Shown piece after piece: positions 8,371 to 19,039 of a stretch of 64,000 nt of DNA. Source of the DNA: Sorangium cellulosum (GTDB lineage: Bacteria > Myxococcota_A > Polyangia > Polyangiales > Polyangiaceae); NCBI RefSeq assembly GCF_002950945.1, contig NZ_CP012673.1, forward strand, positions 2,976,001 to 3,040,000. The letters are read 5' to 3'. A program made the translations under genes and the position numbers. Position 1 is the stretch's first letter; each line of letters begins with the position of its first letter. Below the pieces are notes generated by a model. It was given only the letters and a program-made list of their open reading frames with translations. It was not told where the DNA came from and did no database searches.

Positions 8371-9853
8371 ATGTTGACTTGGTCGGGCAAGGCGGGAGTC
8401 TTGGTGGCTGTGATGGCCATGGTGCCGGGCGTCATGGCCGGCTGCGCCTGTGGGGATACGGGAGGTACGGGCGGGAGCGGGGGCGCGGCTTCCGGCGGCG
8501 CGGGGCCTGTCGGCGGGGGGGGCCACCACGGGCGACGGCCTCGGCGGCGGTGACCTGCTGCCGCCTGGCGACGGCGGCGGCGGGGCGGGCGGCAAGGGAG
8601 GGTGCGAGGGCCTCGAGTGCCAGCAGGTCCAGTGCGAGAACGGCGCGAAGACCACGGTGAGCGGCACGGTCTACGACCCCTCGGGGAAGCTGCCCCTCTA
8701 CAACGTGATCGTCTACGTCCCGAATGCGCCGCTCGAGCCCATCACCGACGGCGCGACCTGCGATCAATGCAGCGCGACGCTCTCGGGATCGCCGCTCGTG
8801 ACGGCGCTGACCGACACCCACGGGCGGTTCGTCCTGGAGGACGTGCCGGTCGGCGACGACATCCCGGTTGTCGTACAGGTGGGCAAATGGCGGCGCCAGA
8901 TCACGCTCCCCGCCGTGGAGGCGTGCAAGGAGACCGAGACGGACGCGGGGACCATCCGGCTGCCGAAGAACCAAGCGGAGGGGCACATCCCGAAGATCGC
9001 CCTGACGACGGGCGGCGCCGATCCGCTCGAGTGCCTGTTGCGCAAGCTCGGGATCGAGGACAGCGAGTTCACCCCGGAGACCGGGACAGGACGGATCAAC
9101 CTGTTCGCCGGCCGCGGCGACCCGGGTCACCCCGTGACGACGCACTATACGGACACCCTGAACGGGGGTGTCGATTTCACGCCGGCCACGAGCCTCTGGG
9201 GGACCGTGGAGAGCCTGCAGAAATACGATATGGTGATCCTGGCCTGCGAGGGCGATCCCCACGCCGAGGACAAGCCCGAGACCGCGCGCCAGGCCCTGTT
9301 CGACTACACGTCGCTCGGCGGGCGCGTGTTCGCGTCCCACTGGCACAACTACTGGCTGAAGCGAGGGCCCGATCCGTTCCCGGATACCGCGGTCTGGGAC
9401 AACATCCAGGCGGACCCGGAGAGCCCGCTCACGGCGCTCGTGGACACGAGGTTCCCGAAGGGAGCGGCCCTCGCGGACTGGCTGTTCAACGTCGGGGCGT
9501 CGACCACGCACGGGGAGATCGTGATCAACGGCGCCCAGCACACGGTCAACGCGGTGAACGAGGAGATCGCGACCCAGTGGATCCACTACCGGCAGCCCGA
9601 GCCCGCCGGGGTCCAGTACTTCACGTTCAACACGCCGATCGGCGTCGCGGAGGAGGCCCAGTGCGGCCGCCTCGTGTTCACGGACATCCATGTCTCCGCG
9701 GGGGACGTCACGGGGCAGCCCTTCCCGCTGGGCTGCACCACCGCCGACCTGACGCCGCAGGAGAAGGCGCTCCTCTTCATGCTGTTCGACCTGTCCTCCT
9801 GCATCGTTCCGGACGACGAGGTGCCGCCGGTCCCCGATCCCGTCATCAACTGA
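8371..9853 (+). pseudogene. Carboxypeptidase-regulatory-like-domain lipoprotein, frameshifted in a poly-G tract
   Basis: The gene opens at 8371 with a clear lipoprotein signal (VLVAVMAMVPGVMAGC) and a Gly-rich linker. It then runs into an out-of-frame stop at 8551-8553, and the body continues in the +1 frame to 9853. The switch point is a run of eight G at 8515-8522; seven G would give one continuous lipoprotein of about 493 residues. The body contains a Cys-rich GCEGLECQQVQC segment, then a carboxypeptidase-regulatory/Ig-like domain (TVSGTVYDPSGKLPLYNVIV ... TDTHGRFVLEDVP) and a longer C-terminal region of unknown role. It is either a real frameshift, a phase-variable tract or a sequencing error. 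A GGGAGG ribosome-binding site supports the 8371 start. Confidence 0.75.
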
Positions 9854-10239
9854 GGCGCCTCGAGCGCGCCCGGCGCGCTGGCATCGCCGCGCGGGCGCCG
9901 GCGCCCTCCGCCTCGCCCGGAGGGGAACCCAGGCATCCCCCCGACGCGCCGGCCCTCCCCGGGCCGGCGCAGACGTCCCCCAGCCGGGGGACACCGGCGC
10001 TGCTCCGCGGCAGCGCGCGAGGGCCGTGCGTTATCAGGACAGGCCTTAGCAGGTCTCCGGAGCATCCTGTTCCCGGTCGCCGCGGCCCACCTCGCGGCGC
10101 GCGGGCCCCGCGCCGCGTGCGCCGCGGGGCTCCGGCGCCTGGCCCGCGACAGAACCGCGACAGATCACAGGCCTCGACGCGATCGGCGCAATGCCGCTTC
10201 ATGGCGCTGCGCGACCGAGATCGCGCAAAGGAGACAACA
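9854..10239. other. Non-coding interval with a hairpin next to the ribosome-binding site of the small-peptide gene
   Basis: About 386 bases with no convincing gene; G/C-rich self-complementary stretches near 9870-9910 could terminate the lipoprotein transcript. Just before the small-peptide gene, a 7-bp stem (10208-10214 pairing with 10221-10227, loop of six bases) touches the AAAGGAG ribosome-binding site at 10227-10233 and could affect its translation. Confidence 0.4.
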
Positions 10240-10317
10240 ATGACAAGAGGCTGTTGCGGTGGGAAGCACCACGCAGATACGGAATGTCATCCATGCGTGG
10301 TGCGGCGATCCTGCTAG
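10240..10317 (+). CDS. Cys/His-rich microprotein (25 residues)
   Basis: Tiny reading frame beginning MTRGCCGGKHH and ending RRSC, with Cys at positions 5, 6, 16, 19 and 25 and His at 10, 11 and 17. It has one of the best ribosome-binding sites in the window, AAAGGAG at 10227-10233, six bases before the ATG. The dense Cys/His pattern (CC ... ECHPC) suggests metal binding, disulfide cross-linking or a modified peptide precursor; none can be proved from sequence. A 7-bp hairpin abuts the ribosome-binding site. A second small Cys-containing reading frame follows 81 bases later. I do not recognise a family. The evidence for expression is the ribosome-binding site and composition only. Confidence 0.5.
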   Translation: MTRGCCGGKHHADTECHPCVVRRSC

Positions 10318-10398
10318 GATGAAGCTCGACCGCAGTGCGGCGCCACATCCCCGAGCCTGGGTCCTGGCTCTGGCCTCGTCCGAAGGAGCGTGCCTACG

Positions 10399-10764
10399 AT
10401 GGTCCAGCATCGCCCTACGACTGAGGCCGCACGCCGGGCCGTCGAGCGCCGGTCTGGTGATGGTGGCAACGCGCTCCGGGCCATCGAGGGATCACACGAC
10501 GCGCGGCGCGTGGTTGCGCCTGCGTGGCAGAGCAGGATGGGGGAGGCGTGCGGCGTGGTGGAGAGCGACGGAGCTCCGATCGGCCTTGTCCCGCCGCCGT
10601 CGTCGCGCCGCTACTTCACGGGCCGGCGCGGCGATGCAGGCTGCCCCGTCTGCGCGCGGCGAGCGCGGTCGAGGGGGTACGGCCTCGCCGCGACGTCGTG
10701 CCACTGCCTGACCGCCACGTGGGTCGTGCTCATGGTCGGCGAGCCCTCGCGCCCGGCGCTCTGA
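10399..10764 (+). CDS. Possible small Cys-containing protein
   Basis: Candidate protein of 121 residues from the ATG at 10399, which has an AAGGAG ribosome-binding site at 10383-10388. The N-terminal two thirds are Arg/Ala/Gly-rich and look disordered; the C-terminal part carries CPVC, then a CHC sequence about 20 residues later, then a short hydrophobic stretch. The CPVC-CHC pattern could bind a metal. The third-position G/C bias is good but below that of clear genes here, and no family is recognised. It lies just downstream of the 25-residue Cys-rich peptide and might share its transcript. This could be a chance reading frame. Confidence 0.35.
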   Translation: MVQHRPTTEAARRAVERRSGDGGNALRAIEGSHDARRVVAPAWQSRMGEACGVVESDGAPIGLVPPPSSRRYFTGRRGDAGCPVCARRARSRGYGLAATSCHCLTATWVVLMVGEPSRPAL

Positions 10765-10932
10765 TCACGCCGCGCCGCGCCGCGCTACGCGGGCGAGGCG
10801 GTGGCGGCTGGACGGCGCCGGACGGGCGCCGCGCCGCGCGGGCTCTTCGCCGCCGGCCATCGCCTCGGGTCAGGACAGGAATCGGGAGAAGGGATGAACA
10901 GGGCGCGCAGCGCGCGCGCCCTCCGCGACGGC

Positions 10933-11580
10933 TCAGCTGGCGGACGCGCGCCTTCCGGCGGTCGCGCGCTTCTGGCCTGCTCTCTGGGTGCGGGGCCGCG
11001 CCGCCCTCGTCTGCCGCGCCGGCGCGCGCCCGGCGGCGGAGCGCTGCTTCGGCGCGCGCCCGGCGGCCGCGCGCTGCGGCGCCGCTCCCTTCGCGCCCGC
11101 CGCCTTCTTCCGCGCGGCCGTCGGCCCGGCCTTGCCCCGCGCGCGCCCCGTCGCCCCGCCGGCAGCAGCCCTCTTCCTCGCCGCCGCCGGCTTCCTGGCG
11201 GCGGTGGCTCGCCGCCGGCTCGTCGGACCGGCGGCCGCTTTCCTCGCGCCGCTGCCGGTCTTCTTCGGGGTCGCGGCGCCCGAGCCCGCGGCCGCCTTGG
11301 CGCGCCGCGGGGTGCCCGGCCGCGCCAGGGCGCCTGCCCCGGTCTTGCGCGCGCCCGTTTTGCCCTGGGCCGCCCGCTGCCGCTGGCCCGCGGCCTTCTT
11401 CGCGCCGCCGGCTGCAGCCTTGGTCCTCCTGACCGAGGCCGTCTTTCCCCGATCCGGCTCGCCCGGCGATCCCGCGGGCGCAGTCTGCCCGCGCGTCCCG
11501 ACTGGCGCTCTCGACCTCGACGTGACCCCGACCCGCTTTCTCTGCCCGGACGTATCCTTTGCTGTCTCGCCTCTCGGCAT
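10933..11580 (-). CDS. Histone H1-like Lys/Ala-rich DNA-binding protein
   Basis: A 215-residue, extremely basic protein composed of Ala, Lys, Arg, Gly, Thr and Pro in AAxK/KKAAG-type repeats, with almost no hydrophobic or acidic residues. It resembles eukaryotic histone H1 C-terminal tails and the bacterial Hc1/AlgP-type proteins, which bind and compact DNA without sequence specificity. The start at 11580 (MPRGETAK) is preceded by GAAGGGGAGG at good spacing; an upstream in-frame ATG at 11610 is possible. Low complexity limits homology calls, but the composition is diagnostic of a nucleoid-type protein. It follows the OMP-like gene on the same strand after about 190 bases. Confidence 0.7.
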   Translation of the reverse strand: MPRGETAKDTSGQRKRVGVTSRSRAPVGTRGQTAPAGSPGEPDRGKTASVRRTKAAAGGAKKAAGQRQRAAQGKTGARKTGAGALARPGTPRRAKAAAGSGAATPKKTGSGARKAAAGPTSRRRATAARKPAAARKRAAAGGATGRARGKAGPTAARKKAAGAKGAAPQRAAAGRAPKQRSAAGRAPARQTRAARPRTQRAGQKRATAGRRASAS

Positions 11581-11768
11581 GGAGCCCTCCCCTTCGAGCT
11601 CTCTCGACATGAGCTCGCTCGTGACCTCATGGTGCCACAGCCTTTCCTCTTTCCCGGTCGGAAAGTCGGCGGGAGAGACCGGAATCGAAATCAGGCTCCG
11701 CTGTAGCCTACCCCGGTGAAGGCGCCTATTGCGCGTCAGGCCCGCGGCACATCCGCCTGAAAATCGGC

Positions 11769-12755
11769 TCAAAAGGCCCAGTCGAAGCCGACGCGGGCGC
11801 CGCCCTTGAGGTGCCACTGGCGGGGACGCCAGGAGGTCTCGAACACGTGCTCCAGCGCGATCCCGAGGCCGGCCCACGGCATGATGTTCCGCACCCGCAG
11901 GGCGGAGACGCCGACGAGCGCGCCGACCCGCAGCCCCGGGCTCACGCGGAGGTCGTCCTGGGTGAAGTACGCGAGCGAGGCGATCTCGCCCTCGTAGTGC
12001 CAGGTGCGGTCGTTGTACCGCAGCGCGATCGGCAGCGCGGCGACGAAGCTGATGGGAAAACGGGTGTTCTGGTCGGTCTGCTCGAGCTGCGCGGTGCCGC
12101 CGAGCTCGGCGCCGGACAGGAACGTCCAGCGCTCGTTGATCCCGCGGCCGAGCATCAGCCGCGCGGAGCCGCCGGCCCCGGCGAGGACCCTGCCGCCCGC
12201 GCCCTCGAGGCCCACGAGGCCGCCGCCCTCCAGGTTGAGCGTGGTCCGGTACGCGTCGGTCTCGCGCCCCCGGAAGGCCGGCGAGGGGCGCAGCCAGAAC
12301 GGGCAGTCGGTCGACGGCCCGTGCGGCGTCCCCGCGCGGCGCGTCGCCTCGTCCAGGAGCGCGCGCACGCGGGTGGCGAACAGGAGATCCGCGACCGCGC
12401 CGAGGTCTCCGCCGCGCCGCCGGAACGCCTCCTCGACGGGCCCGCCGAGCGCGGCGATCCGCCGAGCGAGCTCCGCCAGCGCGGCGGCGCGCGCCTCCGG
12501 CGTCGCCGAGCAGACGCTCATCAGCGCCGGCGGCATGACCTCGTCGATCTCGTACCGATCGATCGTCCAGCCGAGCGACTGCTGCACCTCCACCATCTTC
12601 TCGAGATCGGCGATCAGGCCGCCGGCCGCGGGGTCGCGCGGCGGCGCCTCGCCCGCGCGCGACCCCGCCGGCGCGGCCTCGGCGCCCACCGCGGCGCGCG
12701 CCGCGAGCAGCGCGGCGATCACGGGGCCCAGGGCCAGCGCGGAGATCTTTCTCAT
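11769..12755 (-). CDS. Secreted envelope protein, probably an outer-membrane beta-barrel
   Basis: Protein of 328 residues beginning [20 protein letters not shown], a typical Sec signal peptide. After a linker, residues about 55-145 are helical, and the C-terminal half has alternating hydrophobic strands ([42 protein letters not shown]) ending [15 protein letters not shown] with a terminal aromatic residue, as in outer-membrane barrels. It starts 19 bases after the stop of the Cys-repeat lipoprotein, so the two form an operon and may act together at the cell surface. No specific family is recognised. The barrel assignment is inference from strand pattern and terminal Phe. Confidence 0.65.
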   Translation of the reverse strand: MRKISALALGPVIAALLAARAAVGAEAAPAGSRAGEAPPRDPAAGGLIADLEKMVEVQQSLGWTIDRYEIDEVMPPALMSVCSATPEARAAALAELARRIAALGGPVEEAFRRRGGDLGAVADLLFATRVRALLDEATRRAGTPHGPSTDCPFWLRPSPAFRGRETDAYRTTLNLEGGGLVGLEGAGGRVLAGAGGSARLMLGRGINERWTFLSGAELGGTAQLEQTDQNTRFPISFVAALPIALRYNDRTWHYEGEIASLAYFTQDDLRVSPGLRVGALVGVSALRVRNIMPWAGLGIALEHVFETSWRPRQWHLKGGARVGFDWAF

Positions 12756-12774
12756 GGCGCGGTCGCCTCGCCCG

Positions 12775-14202
12775 TCAGAAGCAGGTGCCGCCGCCGCAGC
12801 TCCTGCCCACGCAGAGCAGCAGCTGGAACGTCTCCGGGCTGCCGATGCAGCGGAACCCGCAGACGGCGGGGCCGTTCCCCTCGTCGAGACAGCCGAAGAA
12901 GCACGCCACGTCCTCGGCGCAGGAGGGGTTGATGAAGCACTGGTTGAGCTGCGCGCAGCACGTCTCGGCCACGCAGCCCCCGCACGCCGTCCCGTCGGAC
13001 GGGCACGCGGGGCCGCCGCACAGGCCGTTCGTGCAGCTCTCGTTGCAGCACTCGCCGGAGTCCGCGCACGGCGCGCCCTCGGGCCTGCACTCGGTGGCGC
13101 ACCCCGCGCTCGGGTCGCACGCGCCGCTGCAGCAGCTCTCCGCCGACGAGCAGCTCGATCCGTTCGGCAGGCAGTCGACGCAGGCGCCCTCGAAGCAGAG
13201 CCCGCTGCAGCACGACGCGCCCGACGCGCAGCCGCCGCCGTCCGGCGTGCACGGCGTCCGGCAGACACCGTCCTCGCACGCGCCGCTGCAGCACGCGTCG
13301 TCGCCGGCGCAGGCGGCGCCGTCGCGCGCGCACTCGCCGCAGGTCAGCCCGCAGATCGCGGTGACCTCGTCGACGCAGATCTCGTCCCAGCTGGAGGTGC
13401 AGCAGAACGGATCGGCGCGGCAGATCTCCGCCGCGCAGCCGCCGCAGCTCGCGTCGAGCGGCGGGCCGATCTCGCACGGCGCGTGCGAGCAGGCCGCGCC
13501 CCCGCACACGCCGCCCTCGCACACGCCGGAGCAGCACGCGTCGGCCGAGCCGCACGAGGCCCCGTCCGGGCTGCACCCGCCGCACACGCCCGCGTTGCAG
13601 CGCCCGCTGCAGCACACGTCGCCGGCGTCGCAGGAGAAGCCGTCCGGCGCGCACGCCTCGGCGCAGGCGCCCGCGACGCACGCGCCGCTGCAGCACCGCG
13701 CGCCCTCGAGGCAGAGCGAGCCGTTCGGGATGCAGGGCGTCTCGCACACGCCGCCGACGCACTGGAGCGAACAGCACTGCTCCGGGAAGCTGCACGGGCT
13801 CCCGGCGGCGAAGCAGCGCTCGCCGCACGAGCCCGCCGCGCAGACGCCCGTGCAGCACTGGTCCGCCCCCTGGCACGGCGCCCCGTCGAGGAAGCAGCCC
13901 TGCCCGCAGACGCCGTCGCTGCAGAGCCCCGAGCAGCAGCCGCGCGGGGCGGCGCACGGCGCGCCGTCCAGCGCGCAGCTGCCGCCGCCGCAGATCCCCT
14001 GCGCGCACGCCGCGCTGCAGCAGTCGGCCCCGCTCTCGCAGGGGAGCCCGTCCTCGCGGCACACCGGCGCGTCCGGCGGAGCGTCGGGGGCGCCCCCCGC
14101 GCCCGCGAGCTCGGGCAGCCCGACGAGCTGCTCGCGGGAGCCGCAGCCGAGCGCGTGGAGGCCGAGGGCGGCAAAGAGGACGGCGGCGGCTCGGACAAGC
14201 AC
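12775..14202 (-). CDS. Cys-rich tandem-repeat lipoprotein (Dickkopf-N-like repeats)
   Basis: Protein of 475 residues. It starts with a signal peptide and lipobox (LGLHALGC), so it is probably lipid-anchored. It is then built from about eleven repeats of about 27 residues with the pattern DGxxCxxxxxCCSGxCxxGxCG, seven before and four after a distinct insert near residues 235-285 ([17 protein letters not shown]). The C-terminal region has a separate Cys pattern. Every repeat has the same six-Cys spacing, which predicts small disulfide knots similar to Dickkopf N-terminal modules. It sits upstream of, and 19 bases from, the envelope protein gene. The role may be surface adhesion or a protease-resistant stalk (inference). 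Confidence 0.75.
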   Translation of the reverse strand: MLVRAAAVLFAALGLHALGCGSREQLVGLPELAGAGGAPDAPPDAPVCREDGLPCESGADCCSAACAQGICGGGSCALDGAPCAAPRGCCSGLCSDGVCGQGCFLDGAPCQGADQCCTGVCAAGSCGERCFAAGSPCSFPEQCCSLQCVGGVCETPCIPNGSLCLEGARCCSGACVAGACAEACAPDGFSCDAGDVCCSGRCNAGVCGGCSPDGASCGSADACCSGVCEGGVCGGAACSHAPCEIGPPLDASCGGCAAEICRADPFCCTSSWDEICVDEVTAICGLTCGECARDGAACAGDDACCSGACEDGVCRTPCTPDGGGCASGASCCSGLCFEGACVDCLPNGSSCSSAESCCSGACDPSAGCATECRPEGAPCADSGECCNESCTNGLCGGPACPSDGTACGGCVAETCCAQLNQCFINPSCAEDVACFFGCLDEGNGPAVCGFRCIGSPETFQLLLCVGRSCGGGTCF

Positions 14203-14365
14203 GGCGCGCAGGGTATCACGGGCGCAGTCCCAGACGGGCGGGCGTGACGGCCGGGAGGGCGCCGGGGACGAGCCGGGGAGACGGCCGGGAGCCCGCGGCG
14301 CGGCGGACGGCGCCGGCGCGCCGAACGTGCGGACCGGAGGCCGTTTCCGATGCTACACTCGCCGC

Positions 14366-15475
<1,110 letters not shown>

Positions 15476-15481
15476 AGCGGC

Positions 15482-17044
15482 ATGAGCAAGTTCGCGCTGA
15501 ACACCGCGCTGCCCCGTTACCTCCGCACCGAGAAGGATCGCATCGAGAAGATCGCCCGGGACTACGGGCTCGACTTCTTCCCGGTCATCTTCGAGATGCT
15601 GACGTACGACCAGATGAACGAGATCGCCGCGTACGGCGGCTTCCCGAGCCGCTACCCGCACTGGCGGTTCGGCATGGAGTACGAGCAGCTCTCGAAGAGC
15701 TACGAGTATGGCCTCTCGAAGATCTACGAGATGGTCATCAACAACAACCCCTCGTACGCCTACCTGCTCGAGGGCAACTCGCTCACGGACCAGAAGCTCG
15801 TGATGGCGCACGTGTACGCGCACGTCGACTTCTTCAAGAACAACTTCTGCTTCCGGTCCACCGACCTCGACCAGCGCGGCCCGATCGTCGACCCCGTCCG
15901 GCGGAGCGAGGGCTACGACCCGGACCGCAAGTGGATCGACAAGATGGCGAACCACGGCGCGCGCGTGTCGCGCCACATCGAGCGCCACGGGATCAACAAG
16001 GTCGAGGCGTTCGTCGATCACTGCCTCTCGCTCGAGAACCTGATCGACCCGTGGGCCCCGTTCACCGGCCGCCCCGCGCCCAGGGAGGAGGAGGAGCCCA
16101 CGGAGGAGCCGATGGACACCTACAAGCTCCGGGCCAAGGAGTACATGGACTCCTTCATCAACCCGGAGGAGATCCTCGAGGCGCAGCGGAAGAAGCGGCA
16201 GGAGCAGAAGAAGCCCGAGCGCAAGGTCCCGGAGCGGCCCGAGCGCGACGTGCTCAAGTTCCTGCTCGACCACGCGCCGCTCGACCGGTGGGAGCGCGAC
16301 GTGCTCGACGTCATCCGCGAGGAGGCTTACTACTTCGTGCCCCAGCGCCAGACGAAGATCATGAACGAGGGGTGGGCCTCGTACTGGCACTCGAGGATGA
16401 TGACCGAGAAGGTCCTCGATGCGTCGGAGATCATCGACTACGCCGAGAACAACGCCGGCGTCATGGCGACGGCGCCGGGGCGCTTCAACCCGTACAAGGT
16501 CGGCGTCGAGCTTTACCGGTACATCGAGGATCGGTGGAACAAGGGCCGCTTCGGCCGCGAGTGGGAGGAGTGCACCGACCTCGACGCGAAGCGCACCTGG
16601 GACATGCGCCTCGGCCTGGGCAGGGAGAAGATCTTCCAGGTGCGCGCGCTCTACAATGACGTCACGTTCATCGACGAGTTCCTGACGCCGGAGTTCGTGA
16701 TCGATCAGAAGATGTACACGTTCGGCTTCTCCGGGCGGAACGACCGGTTCGAGATCGAGAGCCGCGAGTTCAAGGAGGTGAAGGAGAAGCTCCTCTTCCA
16801 GCTCACGAACTTCGGCGATCCGTACATCCGCGTGGTCGACGCCAACTACGGCAACCGCGGCGAGCTCCTGCTCGAGCACGTGCACGGGGGCTTCGACCTG
16901 CGCGCCGACTACGCGCGCGAGACGCTCGTGGCCCTCGTCCGGTGCTGGAAGCGGCCGGTCGGCGTGGCGACGAGGATGGATAACAAGCCGGTGCTGCTCC
17001 GCTACGACGGCAAGGAGCACGCGATGACCCCGTACAAGTTGTGA
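15482..17044 (+). CDS. SpoVR family protein
   Basis: Protein of 520 residues, the normal length for SpoVR/YcgB. Recognisable segments include [37 protein letters not shown] and [16 protein letters not shown]; the last contains the conserved His cluster. SpoVR is needed for normal spore cortex formation in Bacillus, and its relatives are induced in stationary phase elsewhere; the mechanism is unknown. It lies 6 bases after the DUF444 gene and overlaps or abuts the following TPR lipoprotein gene, so the three are probably one operon. In a myxobacterium a link to development or stress is plausible but not shown by sequence. Confidence 0.95.
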   Translation: MSKFALNTALPRYLRTEKDRIEKIARDYGLDFFPVIFEMLTYDQMNEIAAYGGFPSRYPHWRFGMEYEQLSKSYEYGLSKIYEMVINNNPSYAYLLEGNSLTDQKLVMAHVYAHVDFFKNNFCFRSTDLDQRGPIVDPVRRSEGYDPDRKWIDKMANHGARVSRHIERHGINKVEAFVDHCLSLENLIDPWAPFTGRPAPREEEEPTEEPMDTYKLRAKEYMDSFINPEEILEAQRKKRQEQKKPERKVPERPERDVLKFLLDHAPLDRWERDVLDVIREEAYYFVPQRQTKIMNEGWASYWHSRMMTEKVLDASEIIDYAENNAGVMATAPGRFNPYKVGVELYRYIEDRWNKGRFGREWEECTDLDAKRTWDMRLGLGREKIFQVRALYNDVTFIDEFLTPEFVIDQKMYTFGFSGRNDRFEIESREFKEVKEKLLFQLTNFGDPYIRVVDANYGNRGELLLEHVHGGFDLRADYARETLVALVRCWKRPVGVATRMDNKPVLLRYDGKEHAMTPYKL

Positions 17045-17058
17045 GCGGCGGGGTGCCG

Positions 17059-18264
17059 ATGCGCCGGATCGCGGGCCTGCTCGCGCTGGCCGGCTGCGCC
17101 GCCGCGCCGGCGCCGCCGGGCACGCCCGCGGACGTGCCCGCGCCTTCGCGGTCCGCCCCCGCGGCAGCGCCGCCCGCGCCGGCCGTGCCCGCACCGACGG
17201 CTCCGGCCGGGGCGAGCGCGGGGCCGGCTCTGAGCGCGCCGAGCGCGCCGGTCGGATCGGGCGTGCCGCTCGACGCGCCGTCCACCAGCGAGGCGGCCGC
17301 GGCCAGCCCTCCGCCGAAGGTCGCGCGCGGCACCGGCACGGCCGCGGACAGGAAGCTCGAGGAGGGCGACGCCGCGTACGCGCAGGGCGACTTCGCCGCC
17401 GCGGAGAAGGCCTATCGCGCGGCCGCGCTCCTCGACCGGAAGGACGCAGCGGCGATCGTGGGCGCCCAGCGCGCCGCGATCGCGAGGGCGGGAGTCTCGT
17501 CCGAGTATGGCGGCGCCCCGGACGACAGGACGCTGCTCGCCGCGATTCCGGAGCTCCGGCGCGCCGTGAAGCTCGAGCCGGACTACGCGCCAGCGCACCT
17601 GGAGCTCGGGCGCGCGCTCCTCGTGCTCGGCCGCGCGGACGCGGCGCTCGGCGAGATCGCGCGGGCCGCCGAGCTGGCCTCCGGCGACGCCGAGGCGCGA
17701 TCCTCGCTCGGCGTCGCGCACCTCGCGCTCGGCCACCTGCAGGACGCCGTCCGCGAGCTCACCCGGTCTGCGGAGCTCGCGCCGGGCGACGCCGAGCGGC
17801 AGGCGAACCTCGGGACAGCGCTCCTCGCGGCGGGGAAGACGGCGGACGCGATCCGCGCTTACGAGCGCGCGGCGAGGCTCGCGCCGGCCGACGCGCGCCT
17901 GCAAAACGATCTCGGGACGGCCCTGCTCGCCGCGAACGATCCGGCGCGCGCCGTCCCGCACCTCGAGGCGGCCGTCGCCCGCGACCCGGCCCGCGCCACC
18001 TACCGATCCAACCTCGGGTATGCGCACCACCTCCGCGGCGATCTGCAGAGGGCGATCGCCCTCTACCGCGAGGCGCTGAAGCTCGACGAGCGGCTCGGCA
18101 GCGCCTGGATCAACCTGGGCAATGCGCTGGCGCAGTCGGGGCAGCTCAAGGAGGCGCGCGCCGCGTACGAGAAGGCGCGCGCCGTGGATCCCACGGATCC
18201 GCGCGTGAAGGCCGTGATGGACGAGCTCGACGCCATCGAGCGGCGCGGCGCCGCGCCGCGGTGA
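17059..18264 (+). CDS. TPR-repeat lipoprotein
   Basis: Protein of about 401 residues from ATG 17059, which gives a compact lipoprotein signal MRRIAGLLALAGC; an in-frame GTG at 17041 would overlap the SpoVR stop. A Pro/Ala-rich linker covers about residues 14-95, then seven to eight tetratricopeptide repeats run to the C terminus (ARSSLGVAHLALGHLQDAVR, ANLGTALLAAGKTADAIRAY, SNLGYAHHLRGDLQRAIALY, INLGNALAQSGQLKEARAAY). TPRs form protein-binding superhelices, so it is likely an envelope scaffold. Direct linkage to DUF444-SpoVR suggests a shared role. No partner can be named. Confidence 0.88.
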   Translation: MRRIAGLLALAGCAAAPAPPGTPADVPAPSRSAPAAAPPAPAVPAPTAPAGASAGPALSAPSAPVGSGVPLDAPSTSEAAAASPPPKVARGTGTAADRKLEEGDAAYAQGDFAAAEKAYRAAALLDRKDAAAIVGAQRAAIARAGVSSEYGGAPDDRTLLAAIPELRRAVKLEPDYAPAHLELGRALLVLGRADAALGEIARAAELASGDAEARSSLGVAHLALGHLQDAVRELTRSAELAPGDAERQANLGTALLAAGKTADAIRAYERAARLAPADARLQNDLGTALLAANDPARAVPHLEAAVARDPARATYRSNLGYAHHLRGDLQRAIALYREALKLDERLGSAWINLGNALAQSGQLKEARAAYEKARAVDPTDPRVKAVMDELDAIERRGAAPR

Positions 18265-18621
18265 ACAGCCGCGCACGCGGCGCGTGTCAAGCGCAATCGT
18301 CGCCGGGCGGGGCGCGGAAGCCCTGCGCGCCCGCACCCTGACCGCGCGGCGGAAGAGGGCGAGTTGGCGAGCCAAGCGAGCTCACGGAGCGCGGCGCGAA
18401 CGCGGCCTCTCCGCGCGCGGCGTCTCCGCCGCACGCGCTCGATCGACGCGCCGCACGCCGCCACGTCTCGACGCGTCGCGCCCGTGTTCCCGCCATTACG
18501 TCGTCGCGGGAACCACGCGCGCGAGAGGCCCACTCGCCCCGGCCCTCGCGTGCGCCGCGTGGGTAGCCCCACCGACCTCCGCACAGTTCCGTAGCGACTC
18601 GCGACCACACACCATGCGTCG

Positions 18622-18652
18622 CCGCGGCCCGCGCACGCCGCGCGGGCCGCGG
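18622..18652. terminator. Strong GC hairpin
   Basis: Arms 18622-18634 and 18640-18652 are perfect 13-bp complements around a 5-base loop. There is no T-tract. It lies 358 bases after the TPR gene and 12 bases before the TTGACA element, so it could insulate the next operon from upstream readthrough. Confidence 0.5.
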
Positions 18653-18663
18653 GCAAGAAAGTG

Positions 18664-18691
18664 TTGACAGGGGCGACGCGCTTTCGATTAC
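18664..18691 (+). promoter_or_regulatory. Sigma-70-type promoter candidate for the partner-switching operon
   Basis: TTGACA at 18664-18669 is a perfect -35 consensus, followed 16 bases later by GATTAC (18686-18691), a weak -10. It lies right after a strong hairpin and upstream of an eight-gene operon, which is the right place. The -10 match is only partial, so this is a candidate. Confidence 0.4.
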
Positions 18692-19002
18692 CTCTCTCTG
18701 GGACTCCTCTCGACGCTTCGCTGGCTGCACTCACCACCTGCCAAGGTCCGTGGTCGATGCGGGAAGCAACAAATTCACGCCGCGGCCGCCGGACGGATGT
18801 GGGCCCCTCGGGGGGCGAGTGGATCAGCAGGCGTCTTCAGGGGGGATCTCCGACACGAGGCGAAAGGCCGGCGAACGCGCCTCACTCGGCCGATCCGCTG
18901 CGCGCCGGAAGCCCGACCGTGGAGGAGAGCACCTTTCTCTACATCCACAAACTGCCAGCAGAGGTGTAATTGTAAGATGAATCACATTTTTGGCGCGAAT
19001 TT

Positions 19003-19039
19003 GTAGCAATCCGGCTGCCTTCAAGGCAGTCCTGGCTAC
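19003..19039 (+). promoter_or_regulatory. Nested hairpin in the operon leader
   Basis: Outer stem GTAGC (19003-19007) with GCTAC (19035-19039) encloses a perfect inner stem CTGCC/GGCAG (19015-19019 and 19025-19029) with loop TTCAA. It follows an AT-rich patch and lies 124 bases before the first gene. It could be an RNA control element; no known riboswitch class is recognised. Confidence 0.35.

Noticed and set aside
10785..11706. Long Arg/Ala/Ser-rich reading frames overlapping the histone-like gene in other frames
   Set aside because: They arise from the extreme composition of that gene and lack a ribosome-binding site and any recognisable domain.
12004..14247. Long forward-strand frame across the Cys-repeat lipoprotein region
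   Set aside because: It is the complement of the Cys-repeat genes, with the regular pattern explained by them, and has no domain or ribosome-binding site.
18985..19006. Sigma-54-like TGGCGC...TTGTA near 18991
   Set aside because: The -24 half (TGGC) is acceptable, but the -12 half lacks GC at the required distance, so it does not fit the TGGCAC-N5-TTGCA pattern.
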